This document shows, piece after piece, positions 1 to 7,860 of a DNA stretch of 64,000 bases (position 1 is its first letter; each line of letters starts with the position of its first letter). Origin of the DNA: Sphingobacteriaceae bacterium DW12 (GTDB lineage: Bacteria; Bacteroidota; Bacteroidia; Sphingobacteriales; Sphingobacteriaceae); contig JROE01000009.1 of assembly GCA_000783305.1 (NCBI GenBank), positions 1 to 64,000 on the forward strand. The letters are read 5' to 3'. A program made the translations under genes and the position numbers. The notes under the pieces were generated by a model. That model worked only from the letters and a program-made list of their open reading frames with translations, did no database searches and had not been told where the DNA came from.

Positions 1-22
1 GGTTCGAATCCAGGTGGGACAA
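1..22 (+). tRNA. 3' end of a tRNA gene, possibly tRNA-Gln (partial)
   Basis: The window opens inside a tRNA. TTCGAAT at 3-9 is a canonical T-loop, followed by the 3' T-stem arm CCAGG (10-14), the 3' acceptor arm TGGGACA (15-21) and discriminator A22. No CCA is encoded. The matching 5' acceptor arm would be TGTCCCA, which fits what I recall of Bacteroidota tRNA-Gln, but the anticodon lies outside the window, so the identity is a guess. Confidence 0.75.
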
Positions 23-90
23 CTTTAAGTAATTAAACAGAAATTTATCAAAGTAAATTCTATTCTAATCCTTATTCAAAAACACTCACC

Positions 91-1047
91 ATGCCTTTGC
101 AATTTAACACCGTAAAACTATTTGCTGGTTCCGGCACACAGGAATTGTCAGAAAAAATCGCAAAATCTTACGGAAAACCTCTTGGAGACAAGACCCTATC
201 AAAATTTAGTGACGGAGAGATCCAACCTTTCTACAACGAATCTGTACGTGGAAGTGATGTCTTTTTAATCCAGTCTACCAATCAGCCAACGGACAATCTT
301 TTAGAACTCCTGTTGATGATTGACGCTGCAAAGAGAGCATCCGCCCATTACATTACAGCTGTAGTTCCTTATTTTGGATTCGCCCGTCAAGACCGCAAAG
401 ACAAGCCAAGAGTAGCAATTGGAGCAAAAATGATTGCCAACCTAATTACAGCCGCTGGTGCGCACCGTATCATGACGATGGACCTACATGCAGCTCAGAT
501 ACAAGGATTTTTCGACATTCCGGTAGATCACTTAGACGGCTCTATTATTTTTGTCCCTTACATCAAATCCCTAAATCTACCAAATCTAACGATTGCATCA
601 CCTGACATGGGTGGTTCATATCGTGCACGTACTTTTGCTAAATTTTTCAATGCGGAGGTTATCATCTGTGACAAAAGACGTAAACGCGCCAACGAAATTG
701 AATCTATGTCTATTATTGGGGACGTGACCGGTCAAGACGTAGTCCTTATTGACGACATTTGTGATACAGCAGGTACTTTGTCAAAAGCAGCGGCATTGAT
801 CATGGAAAATGGAGCAAAATCTGTTCGTGCACTGTGTACACATGCGGTGCTATCAGGCAAAGCATATGAGACTATTGAAAATTCGGTACTCGCAGAAATG
901 ATAGTAACAGACACCATCCAGCTGGATACTGAGAAAATGAAGTCTTGCAGTAAAATCAAAGTTCTATCTACACAGGACTTATTTGCAAATGCTATTAAAA
1001 ATGTAAATGAGCACGGATCTATATCCGACCTTTTTCAAGTAGATTAA
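91..1047 (+). CDS. prs: Ribose-phosphate pyrophosphokinase (PRPP synthetase)
   Basis: Transfers pyrophosphate from ATP to ribose-5-phosphate to make PRPP, the cytosolic precursor of nucleotides, histidine and tryptophan. At 318 residues it has the normal family length. Visible signatures are the N-terminal KLFAGSGTQELSEKIA, the flexible catalytic loop around RQDRKDKPRVAIGAK, the metal-binding DLHAAQIQGFFDIPVDHL and the PRPP loop VLIDDICDTAGT. The ATG at 91 is the only start that gives the full N-terminal fold. The gene follows a tRNA and precedes rplY and pth. I recognise this translation-linked order from other Bacteroidota (from memory). A strong terminator follows it, so rplY is transcribed separately. 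Confidence 0.97.
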   Translation: MPLQFNTVKLFAGSGTQELSEKIAKSYGKPLGDKTLSKFSDGEIQPFYNESVRGSDVFLIQSTNQPTDNLLELLLMIDAAKRASAHYITAVVPYFGFARQDRKDKPRVAIGAKMIANLITAAGAHRIMTMDLHAAQIQGFFDIPVDHLDGSIIFVPYIKSLNLPNLTIASPDMGGSYRARTFAKFFNAEVIICDKRRKRANEIESMSIIGDVTGQDVVLIDDICDTAGTLSKAAALIMENGAKSVRALCTHAVLSGKAYETIENSVLAEMIVTDTIQLDTEKMKSCSKIKVLSTQDLFANAIKNVNEHGSISDLFQVD

Positions 1048-1081
1048 TCTGTGGGTCCAAAAGACCACAAGTATATATGAC

Positions 1082-1119
1082 AATAGAGGGAACTAGAATT
1101 AGTTCCCTCTATTTTTTTT
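1082..1119 (+). terminator. Rho-independent terminator of prs
   Basis: Perfect 11-bp stem AGAGGGAACTA (1085-1095) / TAGTTCCCTCT (1100-1110), loop GAAT, extended by A/T pairs and followed by eight T residues (1112-1119). Confidence 0.93.
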
Positions 1120-1196
1120 GCAAAACCCCGTATTTAAACACAGTACATTCTTAATGATACCTCAGGAACTAAGTCAACTCCAAATTAGGCAATAAA

Positions 1197-1262
1197 ATAG
1201 CCTTTACATAGGGTTAATATAGCCTTTACATAGCCTTAACTTAGCCTACGGCTATATAAAGG
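1197..1262. repeat. 22-base tandem repeat, two good copies plus one degenerate copy
   Basis: Units 1197-1218 and 1219-1240 share the first 15 bases (ATAGCCTTTACATAG) exactly and differ at only three of 22 positions. A third unit, 1241-1262, keeps TAGCC and adds its inverted copy GGCTA (1242-1246 against 1250-1254). Function unknown. Confidence 0.7.
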
Positions 1263-1274
1263 CTATCTAAAAGG

Positions 1275-1297
1275 TAAGTTAAAGTCAATTTAACTTA
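1275..1297. repeat. Perfect 9-bp inverted repeat upstream of rplY
   Basis: TAAGTTAAA (1275-1283) pairs with TTTAACTTA (1289-1297) across a 5-base loop. There is no T-tract, so it is not a terminator. It could be an operator or an RNA hairpin. Confidence 0.5.
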
Positions 1298-1399
1298 GTA
1301 CTTAATCATAATTTGATCACAACTTTTCCCAAGTAACAATCACAAACTAGAGACTATGGACATTCGGAATAATGTTCCTGAAAATCTAACCGCTAAGAT

Positions 1400-1431
1400 T
1401 TTGAATTTTCATTTTTTAATCTTTATCTTTG
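1400..1431 (+). promoter_or_regulatory. Bacteroidota-type promoter of rplY
   Basis: A -33 TTTG (1400-1403) and a -7 TATCTTTG (1424-1431) are separated by 20 bases, an excellent match to the TTTG/N17-23/TAnnTTTG consensus. The start codon lies 27 bases downstream. Confidence 0.8.
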
Positions 1432-1458
1432 CACCTCAAATTTTAATAAATTAAAACG

Positions 1459-2055
1459 ATGAAATCAATTGCTATTAGCGGTTCTGTTAGACAGAACGTA
1501 GGGAAAAGAGATGCAAAAGAATTGCGTTACGAAGGTAATGTACCTGCGGTTCTTTATGGTAGTGGTACTCAAACTCACCTATCTGTATCCGCAGCTGATT
1601 TGAAACAAGTGCTTTACACTCCAGAAGTTGTATTCGTAGAATTCGACCTTAATGGAAAAAAAACAAAAGCTATTGTTCAAGACGCTCAATTCCACCCATT
1701 GACTGACGTTGTTATCCACGTAGACTTTTTAGAGTTGAACGATGACAAAGCTGTTTCAGTAAATATTCCTGTTAAATTGACAGGTACTTCTCCTGGTGTT
1801 AAATTAGGGGGTAAATTAGTGCAAAAATTACGTACACTTCGTGTAAAAGCTACTCCAAACAACCTACCTCAAGAAATTGAAGTACCTCTGGAATCTTTGG
1901 AAGTAGGTAAATCATTCCGTGTAGGTCAGGTGAAACTTGAGAATGGTAAAGTGTTGAACAATGCTGACGATACCATTGTATCTGTCATCATGTCTCGTGC
2001 TCTACGTCAAGCAGAACAAGAAGCAGCTAAAGCAGCTCAAGGCAAAAAGAAATAA
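1459..2055 (+). CDS. rplY: 50S ribosomal protein L25/general stress protein Ctc
   Basis: 5S-rRNA-binding protein of the large subunit, of the long L25/CTC type (198 residues). The N-terminal L25 beta-barrel starts at about residue 4 (ISGSVRQNVGKRDAKELR) and carries the family pattern NVPAVLYGSG. The C-terminal TL5/CTC domain runs from about residue 95, and the tail is lysine-rich (AAKAAQGKKK). The ATG at 1459 sits 27 bases after a strong -7 box and is followed directly by the conserved N-terminus. It is monocistronic, with its own promoter and terminator. The link to pth is by position only. Confidence 0.96.
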   Translation: MKSIAISGSVRQNVGKRDAKELRYEGNVPAVLYGSGTQTHLSVSAADLKQVLYTPEVVFVEFDLNGKKTKAIVQDAQFHPLTDVVIHVDFLELNDDKAVSVNIPVKLTGTSPGVKLGGKLVQKLRTLRVKATPNNLPQEIEVPLESLEVGKSFRVGQVKLENGKVLNNADDTIVSVIMSRALRQAEQEAAKAAQGKKK

Positions 2056-2086
2056 TCTTAAAATAGATTATAATAGACGTCATAAG

Positions 2087-2113
2087 AAAAGGCATCGAAA
2101 CGATGCCTTTTTT
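2087..2113 (+). terminator. Rho-independent terminator of rplY
   Basis: GGCATCG (2091-2097), loop AAA, CGATGCC (2101-2107), extended by four A/T pairs and ending in a T run. Confidence 0.92.
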
Positions 2114-2199
2114 ATTACCCTACCCCTTAACACATCTCTTCTTTCATCTAACCTTTCCCTAAAACCGAGGTAACCGTCTAAAATCTCACATCTATTCTC

Positions 2200-2207
2200 T
2201 ATTTTTG
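2200..2207 (+). promoter_or_regulatory. -7 box of the pth promoter
   Basis: TATTTTTG matches TAnnTTTG and lies 24 bases before the pth start. I see no convincing -33 element at the right spacing. Confidence 0.55.
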
Positions 2208-2231
2208 CAGACTTAGATCAACAGATACAAC

Positions 2232-2792
2232 ATGAATTATCTTATAGTGGGCTTAGGTAACATCGGTCGTGAATATGAAGATACGCGTCACAATATTGGG
2301 TTTATGATAGCCGATGAATTGGTAAAGCAGGCTGGAGGTTCATTTTCCACATTAAAGTACGCCTTCTTTTCTGAATATAAGCAACGCGGACACAATGTAC
2401 ATGTCATCAAACCGACTACTTATATGAATCTCAGTGGTAAAGCTGTCAACTATTGGATGCACCAGCTTAAGGTACCCATTAGCAACGTATTGGTGCTTGT
2501 GGACGACCTGGCGCTTCCCTTGGGTACCATTCGTATAAAACCCAAAGGCAGCAGTGCTGGACATAACGGACTTAAATCCATTGAAGCCCTATGTGGTGGG
2601 CAGACTTACCCCAGACTAAGGTTTGGCATAAGTGACAATTTTCCAAAAGGCCGTCAGGCGGAATACGTATTAGCTCCCTTTGATAAGGATGAACAACCCG
2701 AGCTACCTGCGCTCATTGAACGTTCGGTCCAAATGATCAATAGCTTTATTAATATCGGAATAGAGCTGACCATGACCAATATGAATAAATAA
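2232..2792 (+). CDS. pth: Peptidyl-tRNA hydrolase
   Basis: Cleaves the ester bond of peptidyl-tRNAs released by stalled ribosomes, recycling tRNA. At 186 residues it is typical of bacterial Pth. Visible family motifs are MNYLIVGLGNIGREYEDTRH at the N-terminus, where the catalytic His is in TRHNIG (residues 19-24), then IKPTTYMNLSG, the LVDDLALPLG strand and KGSSAGHNGLKSI, which binds the tRNA acceptor end. The ATG at 2232 begins the canonical N-terminal strand. It has its own -7 box and ends before a hairpin region shared with the convergent M56 gene. Confidence 0.97.
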   Translation: MNYLIVGLGNIGREYEDTRHNIGFMIADELVKQAGGSFSTLKYAFFSEYKQRGHNVHVIKPTTYMNLSGKAVNYWMHQLKVPISNVLVLVDDLALPLGTIRIKPKGSSAGHNGLKSIEALCGGQTYPRLRFGISDNFPKGRQAEYVLAPFDKDEQPELPALIERSVQMINSFINIGIELTMTNMNK

Positions 2793-2870
2793 CCTACTTC
2801 ATTTCCTGAAAAATATTCCCAGCGAGTGACTATCGGAATTGACGGAGCTGAGTCTACTTTGCTGTAGCTT

Positions 2871-2916
2871 AGATTCGATAGGTATTAACCATATGTCCTG
2901 AGTTAATCTCGAATCT
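2871..2916. repeat. Nested inverted repeat between pth and the M56 gene
   Basis: AGATTCGA (2871-2878) pairs with TCGAATCT (2909-2916). Inside them ATTAAC (2884-2889) pairs with GTTAAT (2902-2907). There is no T-tract, and the function is unknown. Confidence 0.45.
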
Positions 2917-2944
2917 GTAATGAAGTACGGGTACACGCTAAAAC

Positions 2945-2975
2945 AAAAAAGCCAAACATAATTGTTCGGCTTTTT
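2945..2975. terminator. Bidirectional terminator between pth and the M56 gene
   Basis: AAAAAGCC (2946-2953) and GGCTTTTT (2968-2975) flank AACA/TGTT with one mismatch and a TAAT loop. A and T runs on both sides suit termination of both convergent genes. Confidence 0.85.
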
Positions 2976-2997
2976 ACATTAGGAAGTTTAATCGTTA

Positions 2998-4734
2998 CTA
3001 TTTCGTAAATTTTATGGTATCAATCCGACTATTATCTTTCTTTCCATATCCCATAATGGTGATGGTATCCAGTTTACGCCCTTCTATAACAGAAGTCGAA
3101 TTCGGACCAACCGTCTCAGCACCTTTATCCTCCTTACCCGCCTTGGTTGTAACTAGAATAACACCATTTTTTCCTTTATCACCATATAATGCATTTGCTG
3201 CATCATTCTTGAGGACCGAAATACTTCGGATAGTATTAGGATCCAAATCATTCTCCCCAGACCGATAGTCTTTAACCACACCGTCTACTATAAAAAGAGG
3301 TACTTTTTCGGTTAAGCGGTTTTCTGTTTTCCAAACTAAAGAGACCTCATTTAGATTAGCTACCTTACTAGTTGAGGTACTTCCCTCCCCATTTAGAGTC
3401 TTTATCATGTGTTGTAACGAAATCTTATTTGTGGAATCCGCTTTATCAGTCACACGAATACCCGTGACTTTTCCATTGAGTCTATTCTTACCCAATGAGT
3501 CCACGACTTCGGTTGGGGTCTTTGCTTTTGAAGGATCTTTCAAAGTAATCAATATCGCACCGTTTACTGCTTTCGGACCATACTCAACAACCGCAGCCTC
3601 TCCCTTCAAAATGCTGATGCCCTCAATACGATTGGGATCCAAGGCTTTCATAACATCCCCATCAACCTGTTTGCCCTCAAGGAAATAAATAGGTTGATTA
3701 TCTAAAGGCATTTCTGTCAAACGAATTGTCACATTCGGCTGTGGTTTCTCCTGGACAATTTCAATTTTCTTGTCTACAGGCTGAACATCAACTTGTTTGA
3801 CAGTGTCCTTCGACATAAATGGCCTCGGCACATCAAGCACAGTTTCTTTGGCTATACTCACTATATTTTCAATTTTGGCCTCGGCTCTATCGATGGTCAA
3901 TGCTCCCGCGGTAAAAATCAATAACGGTAGCATAAAGGCATATTTGCTAAGTTGCAACTTCGAGGAGCGTCGTTTGTTCATCATCATGATCCTAAGTTTT
4001 AACGTTTTGAAATTAAATTGGTTTCCTATTCCAATAGCTGCACCTTGCTTAGTTACATGCAGGAGACTATATTGATATGTTTGCTTATCTACCCCACGAT
4101 TGAGAACTTGCTGATCGGTAAGAAATTCTAGATTTTGACGAATGGCCCAGCGCATCATCCATACAAAAGGATTGTACCAGCACAAGATCAACGTCGCTTC
4201 CCCCAAGAGGATATCCAATGTATGCTTACCTTTCACATGGATTTCTTCATGATGAAAGATATCCAATAGTTCAACTTCCTCGTGTAAATCCTTATTTACA
4301 TAAATCCTATTCATAAATGAAAATGGAACAATAGGTATCCACACGTTACGAAATATATAGTCTCGCCATTCTGCCGGCTTGGAATACAGATGTATGCGAA
4401 CCAAGCTCCCAAGCTGTGCCAAAAACTTAATGGCCAATACACCCATTCCAATCGTCAATATACCGATCAATACTGCTAGCAAGGCTACCCCTTCATTTGT
4501 TTCTTTTACACCGTTAGGAATATAGGTTATGTAATCACCCATCACGATTAGGGGTTTGGCAAACCATGTGCGTAAATCTATGAATGGGTAAGCAAAGGAA
4601 AACAGAATCCCTGAAAGAAAATAAAATCGATTCAATCCGTAGAATGTCAATCCCTTCAGCATAACCTTATACCCAAGGTATACAATAGCTAACAGGACAT
4701 TTACTTGAATAACATAATTTAGGAGATTTTCCAT
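2998..4734 (-). CDS. BlaR1-like M56 metallopeptidase fused to two TonB-plug-like repeats
   Basis: Membrane sensor-protease of the BlaR1/MecR1 M56 family (578 residues). Hydrophobic segments lie near 5-25, 37-53, 84-110 and 263-281. The zinc-protease motif HEEIH is at 162-166, with a downstream acidic ligand candidate in NLEFLTDQ (201-208). In BlaR1 proteins this cytoplasmic protease acts on the BlaI repressor, which is encoded just upstream here. The sensor half differs from BlaR1: in place of a penicillin-binding domain there are two copies (about 349-398 and 480-531) of a TonB-receptor plug-like motif, LDPNxIxxIxxLK followed by YGxKxxNGxIxxT. Similar fusions occur in Bacteroidota. The ligand is unknown. 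BlaR1-type sensing is inferred from the operon and the domain order. Confidence 0.9.
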   Translation of the reverse strand: MENLLNYVIQVNVLLAIVYLGYKVMLKGLTFYGLNRFYFLSGILFSFAYPFIDLRTWFAKPLIVMGDYITYIPNGVKETNEGVALLAVLIGILTIGMGVLAIKFLAQLGSLVRIHLYSKPAEWRDYIFRNVWIPIVPFSFMNRIYVNKDLHEEVELLDIFHHEEIHVKGKHTLDILLGEATLILCWYNPFVWMMRWAIRQNLEFLTDQQVLNRGVDKQTYQYSLLHVTKQGAAIGIGNQFNFKTLKLRIMMMNKRRSSKLQLSKYAFMLPLLIFTAGALTIDRAEAKIENIVSIAKETVLDVPRPFMSKDTVKQVDVQPVDKKIEIVQEKPQPNVTIRLTEMPLDNQPIYFLEGKQVDGDVMKALDPNRIEGISILKGEAAVVEYGPKAVNGAILITLKDPSKAKTPTEVVDSLGKNRLNGKVTGIRVTDKADSTNKISLQHMIKTLNGEGSTSTSKVANLNEVSLVWKTENRLTEKVPLFIVDGVVKDYRSGENDLDPNTIRSISVLKNDAANALYGDKGKNGVILVTTKAGKEDKGAETVGPNSTSVIEGRKLDTITIMGYGKKDNSRIDTIKFTK

Positions 4735-4744
4735 AAGACATCAA

Positions 4745-5107
4745 TTAACTTTTACCCTTTTTTATCATATTCATGATTTCTTCGAGTTCAGAGGCAGACA
4801 GTTTCTCTTCTTTGACAAAGAAGCTGACCATCTCCTTATAGGAGTTCCTAAAATAATCTCCAACAAATCCATTCATGAATTTGGCCTTATACTCCTGCTC
4901 ACTAATTAGCGGTTCATACCGCTTTGCATTTGCATACTTTACTGCTTTGACATATGCCTTTCGCTCTAAGTTTTTGACCGTGGAAGCTAATGTTGTATAA
5001 GGGACCGTACTTCCTTTGATATTATCTAATATCTCTTTTATAAAGCCTCCATTTAGTTGCCAAACCGACAACATGGCTTCTTCTTCCTGTATTGTTAATT
5101 TTTCCAT
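4745..5107 (-). CDS. BlaI/MecI/CopY-family transcriptional repressor
   Basis: Winged-helix repressor of 120 residues, the family's usual size. The N-terminus MEKLTIQEEEAMLSVWQLNG and the recognition segment PYTTLASTVKNLERKAYV are typical of BlaI/MecI, followed by a C-terminal dimerisation helix (SASELEEIMNMIKKGK). It lies 10 bases upstream of the M56 sensor gene in the same transcript, the usual repressor-protease pair. In the known systems the protease cleaves the repressor and derepresses its own operon. Two palindromes between the start codon and a -7-like box are candidate autoregulatory operators. No beta-lactamase gene is nearby, so a resistance role is not supported. Confidence 0.92.
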   Translation of the reverse strand: MEKLTIQEEEAMLSVWQLNGGFIKEILDNIKGSTVPYTTLASTVKNLERKAYVKAVKYANAKRYEPLISEQEYKAKFMNGFVGDYFRNSYKEMVSFFVKEEKLSASELEEIMNMIKKGKS

Positions 5108-5124
5108 AAAACACCTTCTATTAT

Positions 5125-5169
5125 TTGTACCTTACAAGTTTACGAAAAAATCGTAGGTAGTCAAATATA
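5125..5169 (-). promoter_or_regulatory. blaI promoter with two candidate BlaI operators
   Basis: On the minus strand a -7 box TATATTTG spans 5169-5162. Downstream of it lie two perfect short palindromes: TACGA-N5-TCGTA (5141-5155) and TTGTA-N3-TACAA (5125-5137). Binding by BlaI is inferred from their position, not shown. Confidence 0.45.
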
Positions 5170-5363
5170 TTTAACATTTCCTCCCGTAATTAACTCTTTA
5201 TGATGCGATAAGGCATTTAACAACGATATAAAAGCATTTTTTTAACATTCATCTATTTGTGACAATACTGTTGTATTGAAGAAGAACTAGGTGTTTTTTT
5301 ATAGATTTACCAACATCATCAGAATGGATAACCCTGAATAAAGGCAATTGCCAATCCTCACAT

Positions 5364-6269
5364 ATGGAAATAGATTATAGATTGAAGGTATTTTATGTGG
5401 CTGCTAAAACATTGAATTTTACGAAAGCAGCATCTGAATTGTTCATCTCCCAACCTGCCGTCAGCAAGAATATACAGGAGATGGAACATACCGTGGGCAC
5501 TCCATTATTTGAGCGGCTAGGCAATCGCTTGGCACTGACTAAAGCCGGATCGGTACTCTACCATCATGCACAACTCATCTTTGAACAATATAATCTGGCG
5601 ACTTATGAAATAAATCAAGTCATCGGCAAAGAGAACGGTAGCCTTTTTATTGGAATCAGTACGACAATCTCCCAATATGTCATTCCAAAGATACTGGCTC
5701 AATTTGTGGCCAGCTATCCCGAAAATGAGATTAAGGTCTATCAATATAATTCGAAAAAAGTTGAGGAGCTACTGATCCGAAAAGAAATTCATCTAGGTAT
5801 TACGGAAGGATTGACCGATAATCGTTCACTCAAATTTACTCCTTTTCTAAAGGATGAAATTGTATTGGTTACCAACGCGCAGAACACGCTTTTTCAAAAA
5901 GAGGACTGTACACTATTGGATTTATCTACTATACCACTCGTAATTCGTGAAGAGGGGTCAGGCACTCGTGATATCATTGAGGAGCGTTTAAAACAACATG
6001 GAATATCCATACATCGCTTAAGAATTGAAATCACGCTATCTTCTACGGAAAGCATCAAACGCTATCTAAAATACAGCAATGCTGCTGCGTTTGTATCTAT
6101 ACATGCAGTCAACGAAGAGATTAACAACAACGAGCTGAAAATAATTGATGTATTAGATTTTGCGATAGACCGATATTTTTATATCACACACATGTATGGT
6201 GGCTTGGCTGGATTGCCACAAAAATTCTTCAAGTATATCCAGCAACATAAAAATAATATATACACATAA
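5364..6269 (+). CDS. LysR-family transcriptional regulator (CysB/CbbR-like)
   Basis: LysR-type regulator of 301 residues. The N-terminal winged helix-turn-helix (about 2-62) contains LNFTKAASELFISQPAVSK and TPLFERLGNRLALTKAG. A type-2 periplasmic-binding-like effector domain follows from about residue 88. It is transcribed in the same direction as the thiosulfate-dehydrogenase, DsrE and binding-protein genes, 81 bases upstream of the first. LysR proteins usually control adjacent genes in response to a small ligand, and several Bacteroidota relatives of this type sit next to sulfur or anion genes. Control of the tsdA-like cluster is therefore inferred. Divergence from the blaI operon gives a 256-base shared upstream region. 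Confidence 0.92.
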   Translation: MEIDYRLKVFYVAAKTLNFTKAASELFISQPAVSKNIQEMEHTVGTPLFERLGNRLALTKAGSVLYHHAQLIFEQYNLATYEINQVIGKENGSLFIGISTTISQYVIPKILAQFVASYPENEIKVYQYNSKKVEELLIRKEIHLGITEGLTDNRSLKFTPFLKDEIVLVTNAQNTLFQKEDCTLLDLSTIPLVIREEGSGTRDIIEERLKQHGISIHRLRIEITLSSTESIKRYLKYSNAAAFVSIHAVNEEINNNELKIIDVLDFAIDRYFYITHMYGGLAGLPQKFFKYIQQHKNNIYT

Positions 6270-6323
6270 CCTTTGCTTATACCCTATAATAATTGGACAT
6301 TATAACGGCATCATAAGTTCTTT

Positions 6324-6331
6324 TAGATTTG
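6324..6331 (+). promoter_or_regulatory. -7 box upstream of the tsdA-like gene
   Basis: TAGATTTG matches TAnnTTTG and lies 19 bases before the start codon. No -33 element is evident, which would fit an activator-dependent promoter, though that is inference. Confidence 0.5.
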
Positions 6332-6350
6332 CTTCAAACCGAAAAAGATT

Positions 6351-7328
6351 ATGGAAGAAGAACTAAAGAGCTATCGCAAAATTACAAATACCGTTATATT
6401 ACTGAGCGTCGTCTTGGTATGTTTTATATTGCTTACTTCATATTTGACACTCCGTCCACCAGTACGCGTTCAAGCCGAAAAAGCTACAAACGACAGTATA
6501 ATTAAACATATTGACCACTATATACCTGTTGCATTTGCCAGTAGCAAAGAGGGAGAATTGGCTTCATATGGCGAAAAGCTCATCAAAGAGACTTACAACT
6601 ACTTTTATAGGGATGGTCAGAAAATCGGGAATCACTTAGCCTGCACCAACTGCCATTTAAATGGCGGCACGAAATCATTTGCTGCCCCATACATAGGTCT
6701 CACCGGGGTATTTCCAATCTATATCGGTCGTGAAGATAAGATTGAATCCTTGGAGGAGCGCATTAATGGATGTTTCGAACGCAGTATGAACGGTGAGGCA
6801 ATAGCTATCAATAGTACAGAAATGCGGGCGATTATTACCTATATCAAGCATATCAGCGATCAAACCCCAGTGGGCAAACGTATTCCTGGACAGGGATTCG
6901 TCAAGATTGAAGCTCCAGAACGTGCTGCGGACCCAAAATCAGGATTGGTAGTCTTCCAGCGGCAATGTCAAAGTTGTCACGGTGCTGAAGGGCAAGGTAT
7001 TAAATTAGCAAATAGCAAAGGATACCAGTATCCACCACTATGGGGTCCAGATTCCTATAACGATGGCGCAGGTATGTCACGATTATTGACCGCAGCTAAA
7101 TTCATCAAGGGAAACATGCCGCTAGGAGCTACACATGATGCACCAATCCTCAGCGATGAGGACGCCTACGACGTTGCGGCTTATATAAACTCGTTCCCTC
7201 GTCCTGAAAAAGCAAACAAAGAGCTGGACTATCCTAATTTGGCAAAAAAACCTAAGGATACGCCCTATCCACCATTCAATGATGAAATCAGTCAATTACA
7301 ACATAAATACGGACCTTATAATTTTTAA
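6351..7328 (+). CDS. tsdA: Membrane-anchored diheme cytochrome c, thiosulfate dehydrogenase (TsdA)-like
   Basis: Probable periplasmic enzyme joining two thiosulfates into tetrathionate, with electron release to c-type cytochromes. The 325-residue protein has one N-terminal membrane helix (about 13-33) and two heme c sites, CTNCH (98-102) and CQSCH (206-210). TsdA hallmarks are RINGCFERSMNG with Cys141, matching the unusual Cys axial ligand of heme 1, then YPPLWGPDSYNDGAGM and FIKGNMPLG with Met256 as likely heme-2 ligand. The C-terminal QHKYGPY is also as in TsdA. Some TsdA homologues favour tetrathionate reduction, so the direction in vivo is not fixed by sequence. It is followed 3 bases later by a dsrE-like gene. 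Confidence 0.85.
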   Translation: MEEELKSYRKITNTVILLSVVLVCFILLTSYLTLRPPVRVQAEKATNDSIIKHIDHYIPVAFASSKEGELASYGEKLIKETYNYFYRDGQKIGNHLACTNCHLNGGTKSFAAPYIGLTGVFPIYIGREDKIESLEERINGCFERSMNGEAIAINSTEMRAIITYIKHISDQTPVGKRIPGQGFVKIEAPERAADPKSGLVVFQRQCQSCHGAEGQGIKLANSKGYQYPPLWGPDSYNDGAGMSRLLTAAKFIKGNMPLGATHDAPILSDEDAYDVAAYINSFPRPEKANKELDYPNLAKKPKDTPYPPFNDEISQLQHKYGPYNF

Positions 7329-7331
7329 ATC

Positions 7332-7799
7332 ATGAATAAAACACTAATGATGGTAATCCTGGCTATATGCAGCCTAAGCGCAGTAAAAGCACAGATGAAA
7401 GAAAATACCGTAGAGAAAAACAAAGCGTTCCAAGGAGCTGTTGCAGAGCAATCTAGCTATAAAGCGATTTATCAGTTGGACACGAATGACCCGAAAATCA
7501 TTGAAAAAGCTATTCGCAATATCAACAATGTGCTGGATGACCCGAGACTTAAGGGCAAGCTTGAAATCGAATTGATTACCTTTTCGGGAGGTACGGAAGC
7601 CTACCTACTAGGTTCAAAATTTGAAGAACCTTTGAAAAAACTAATACAACGTGGGGTCACAGTGGCACAATGCCTCAACTCGTTGAAAGAAAGGAACCTG
7701 ACAAAGGAACAGCTTTTTGATTTCGTAGGTTATGTACCTAGTGGTAACGGCGAACTCATCATCCGCTCGGCACAGGGATGGACGGTCATCAAACCGTAA
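7332..7799 (+). CDS. Exported DsrE/DsrF-like family protein
   Basis: 155-residue protein with a clear signal peptide (residues 1-20, cleavage after VKA), so it should work in the periplasm, unlike cytoplasmic DsrE. The core shows the DsrE-like pattern of alternating strands and helices (KAIYQLDTNDPKIIEKAIRN, IELITFSGGTEAYLL) and a conserved Cys114 in GVTVAQCLNSLKERNL, the position used for persulfide carriage in related proteins. It lies 3 bases downstream of the tsdA-like gene and 61 upstream of a periplasmic binding protein, probably in one operon. A role in carrying or sensing reduced sulfur in the periplasm is inferred. Confidence 0.82.
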   Translation: MNKTLMMVILAICSLSAVKAQMKENTVEKNKAFQGAVAEQSSYKAIYQLDTNDPKIIEKAIRNINNVLDDPRLKGKLEIELITFSGGTEAYLLGSKFEEPLKKLIQRGVTVAQCLNSLKERNLTKEQLFDFVGYVPSGNGELIIRSAQGWTVIKP

Positions 7800-7860
7800 C
7801 CCAAAACTTAGAGCAACAAGCTAATATAGACTACTTAATTCATCCTTAACAATTGAATAT

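Larger units (their letters stand above)
1120..1399. other. Gene-free interval between prs and rplY with small repeats
   Basis: I see no credible gene here. The interval holds two tandem 22-base repeat units (1197-1240) with a degenerate third copy, a TAGCC/GGCTA palindrome and a separate perfect 9-bp inverted repeat (1275-1297). It ends at the rplY promoter. Confidence 0.6.

Noticed and set aside
1961..2173. 70-codon reading frame overlapping the end of rplY
   Set aside because: Another frame of rplY plus its terminator; lysine-rich and without a family match.
3407..4075. Plus-strand reading frames opposite the M56 gene
   Set aside because: Antisense shadows of a well-supported protein.
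4745..5107. Beta-lactam resistance operon
   Set aside because: No beta-lactamase or penicillin-binding-protein gene is nearby, and the sensor lacks a penicillin-binding domain.
6351..7328. Sox-type or cytochrome oxidase-linked diheme cytochrome
   Set aside because: The RINGC...SMNG and NMPLG contexts fit TsdA better than SoxAX or other diheme cytochromes.
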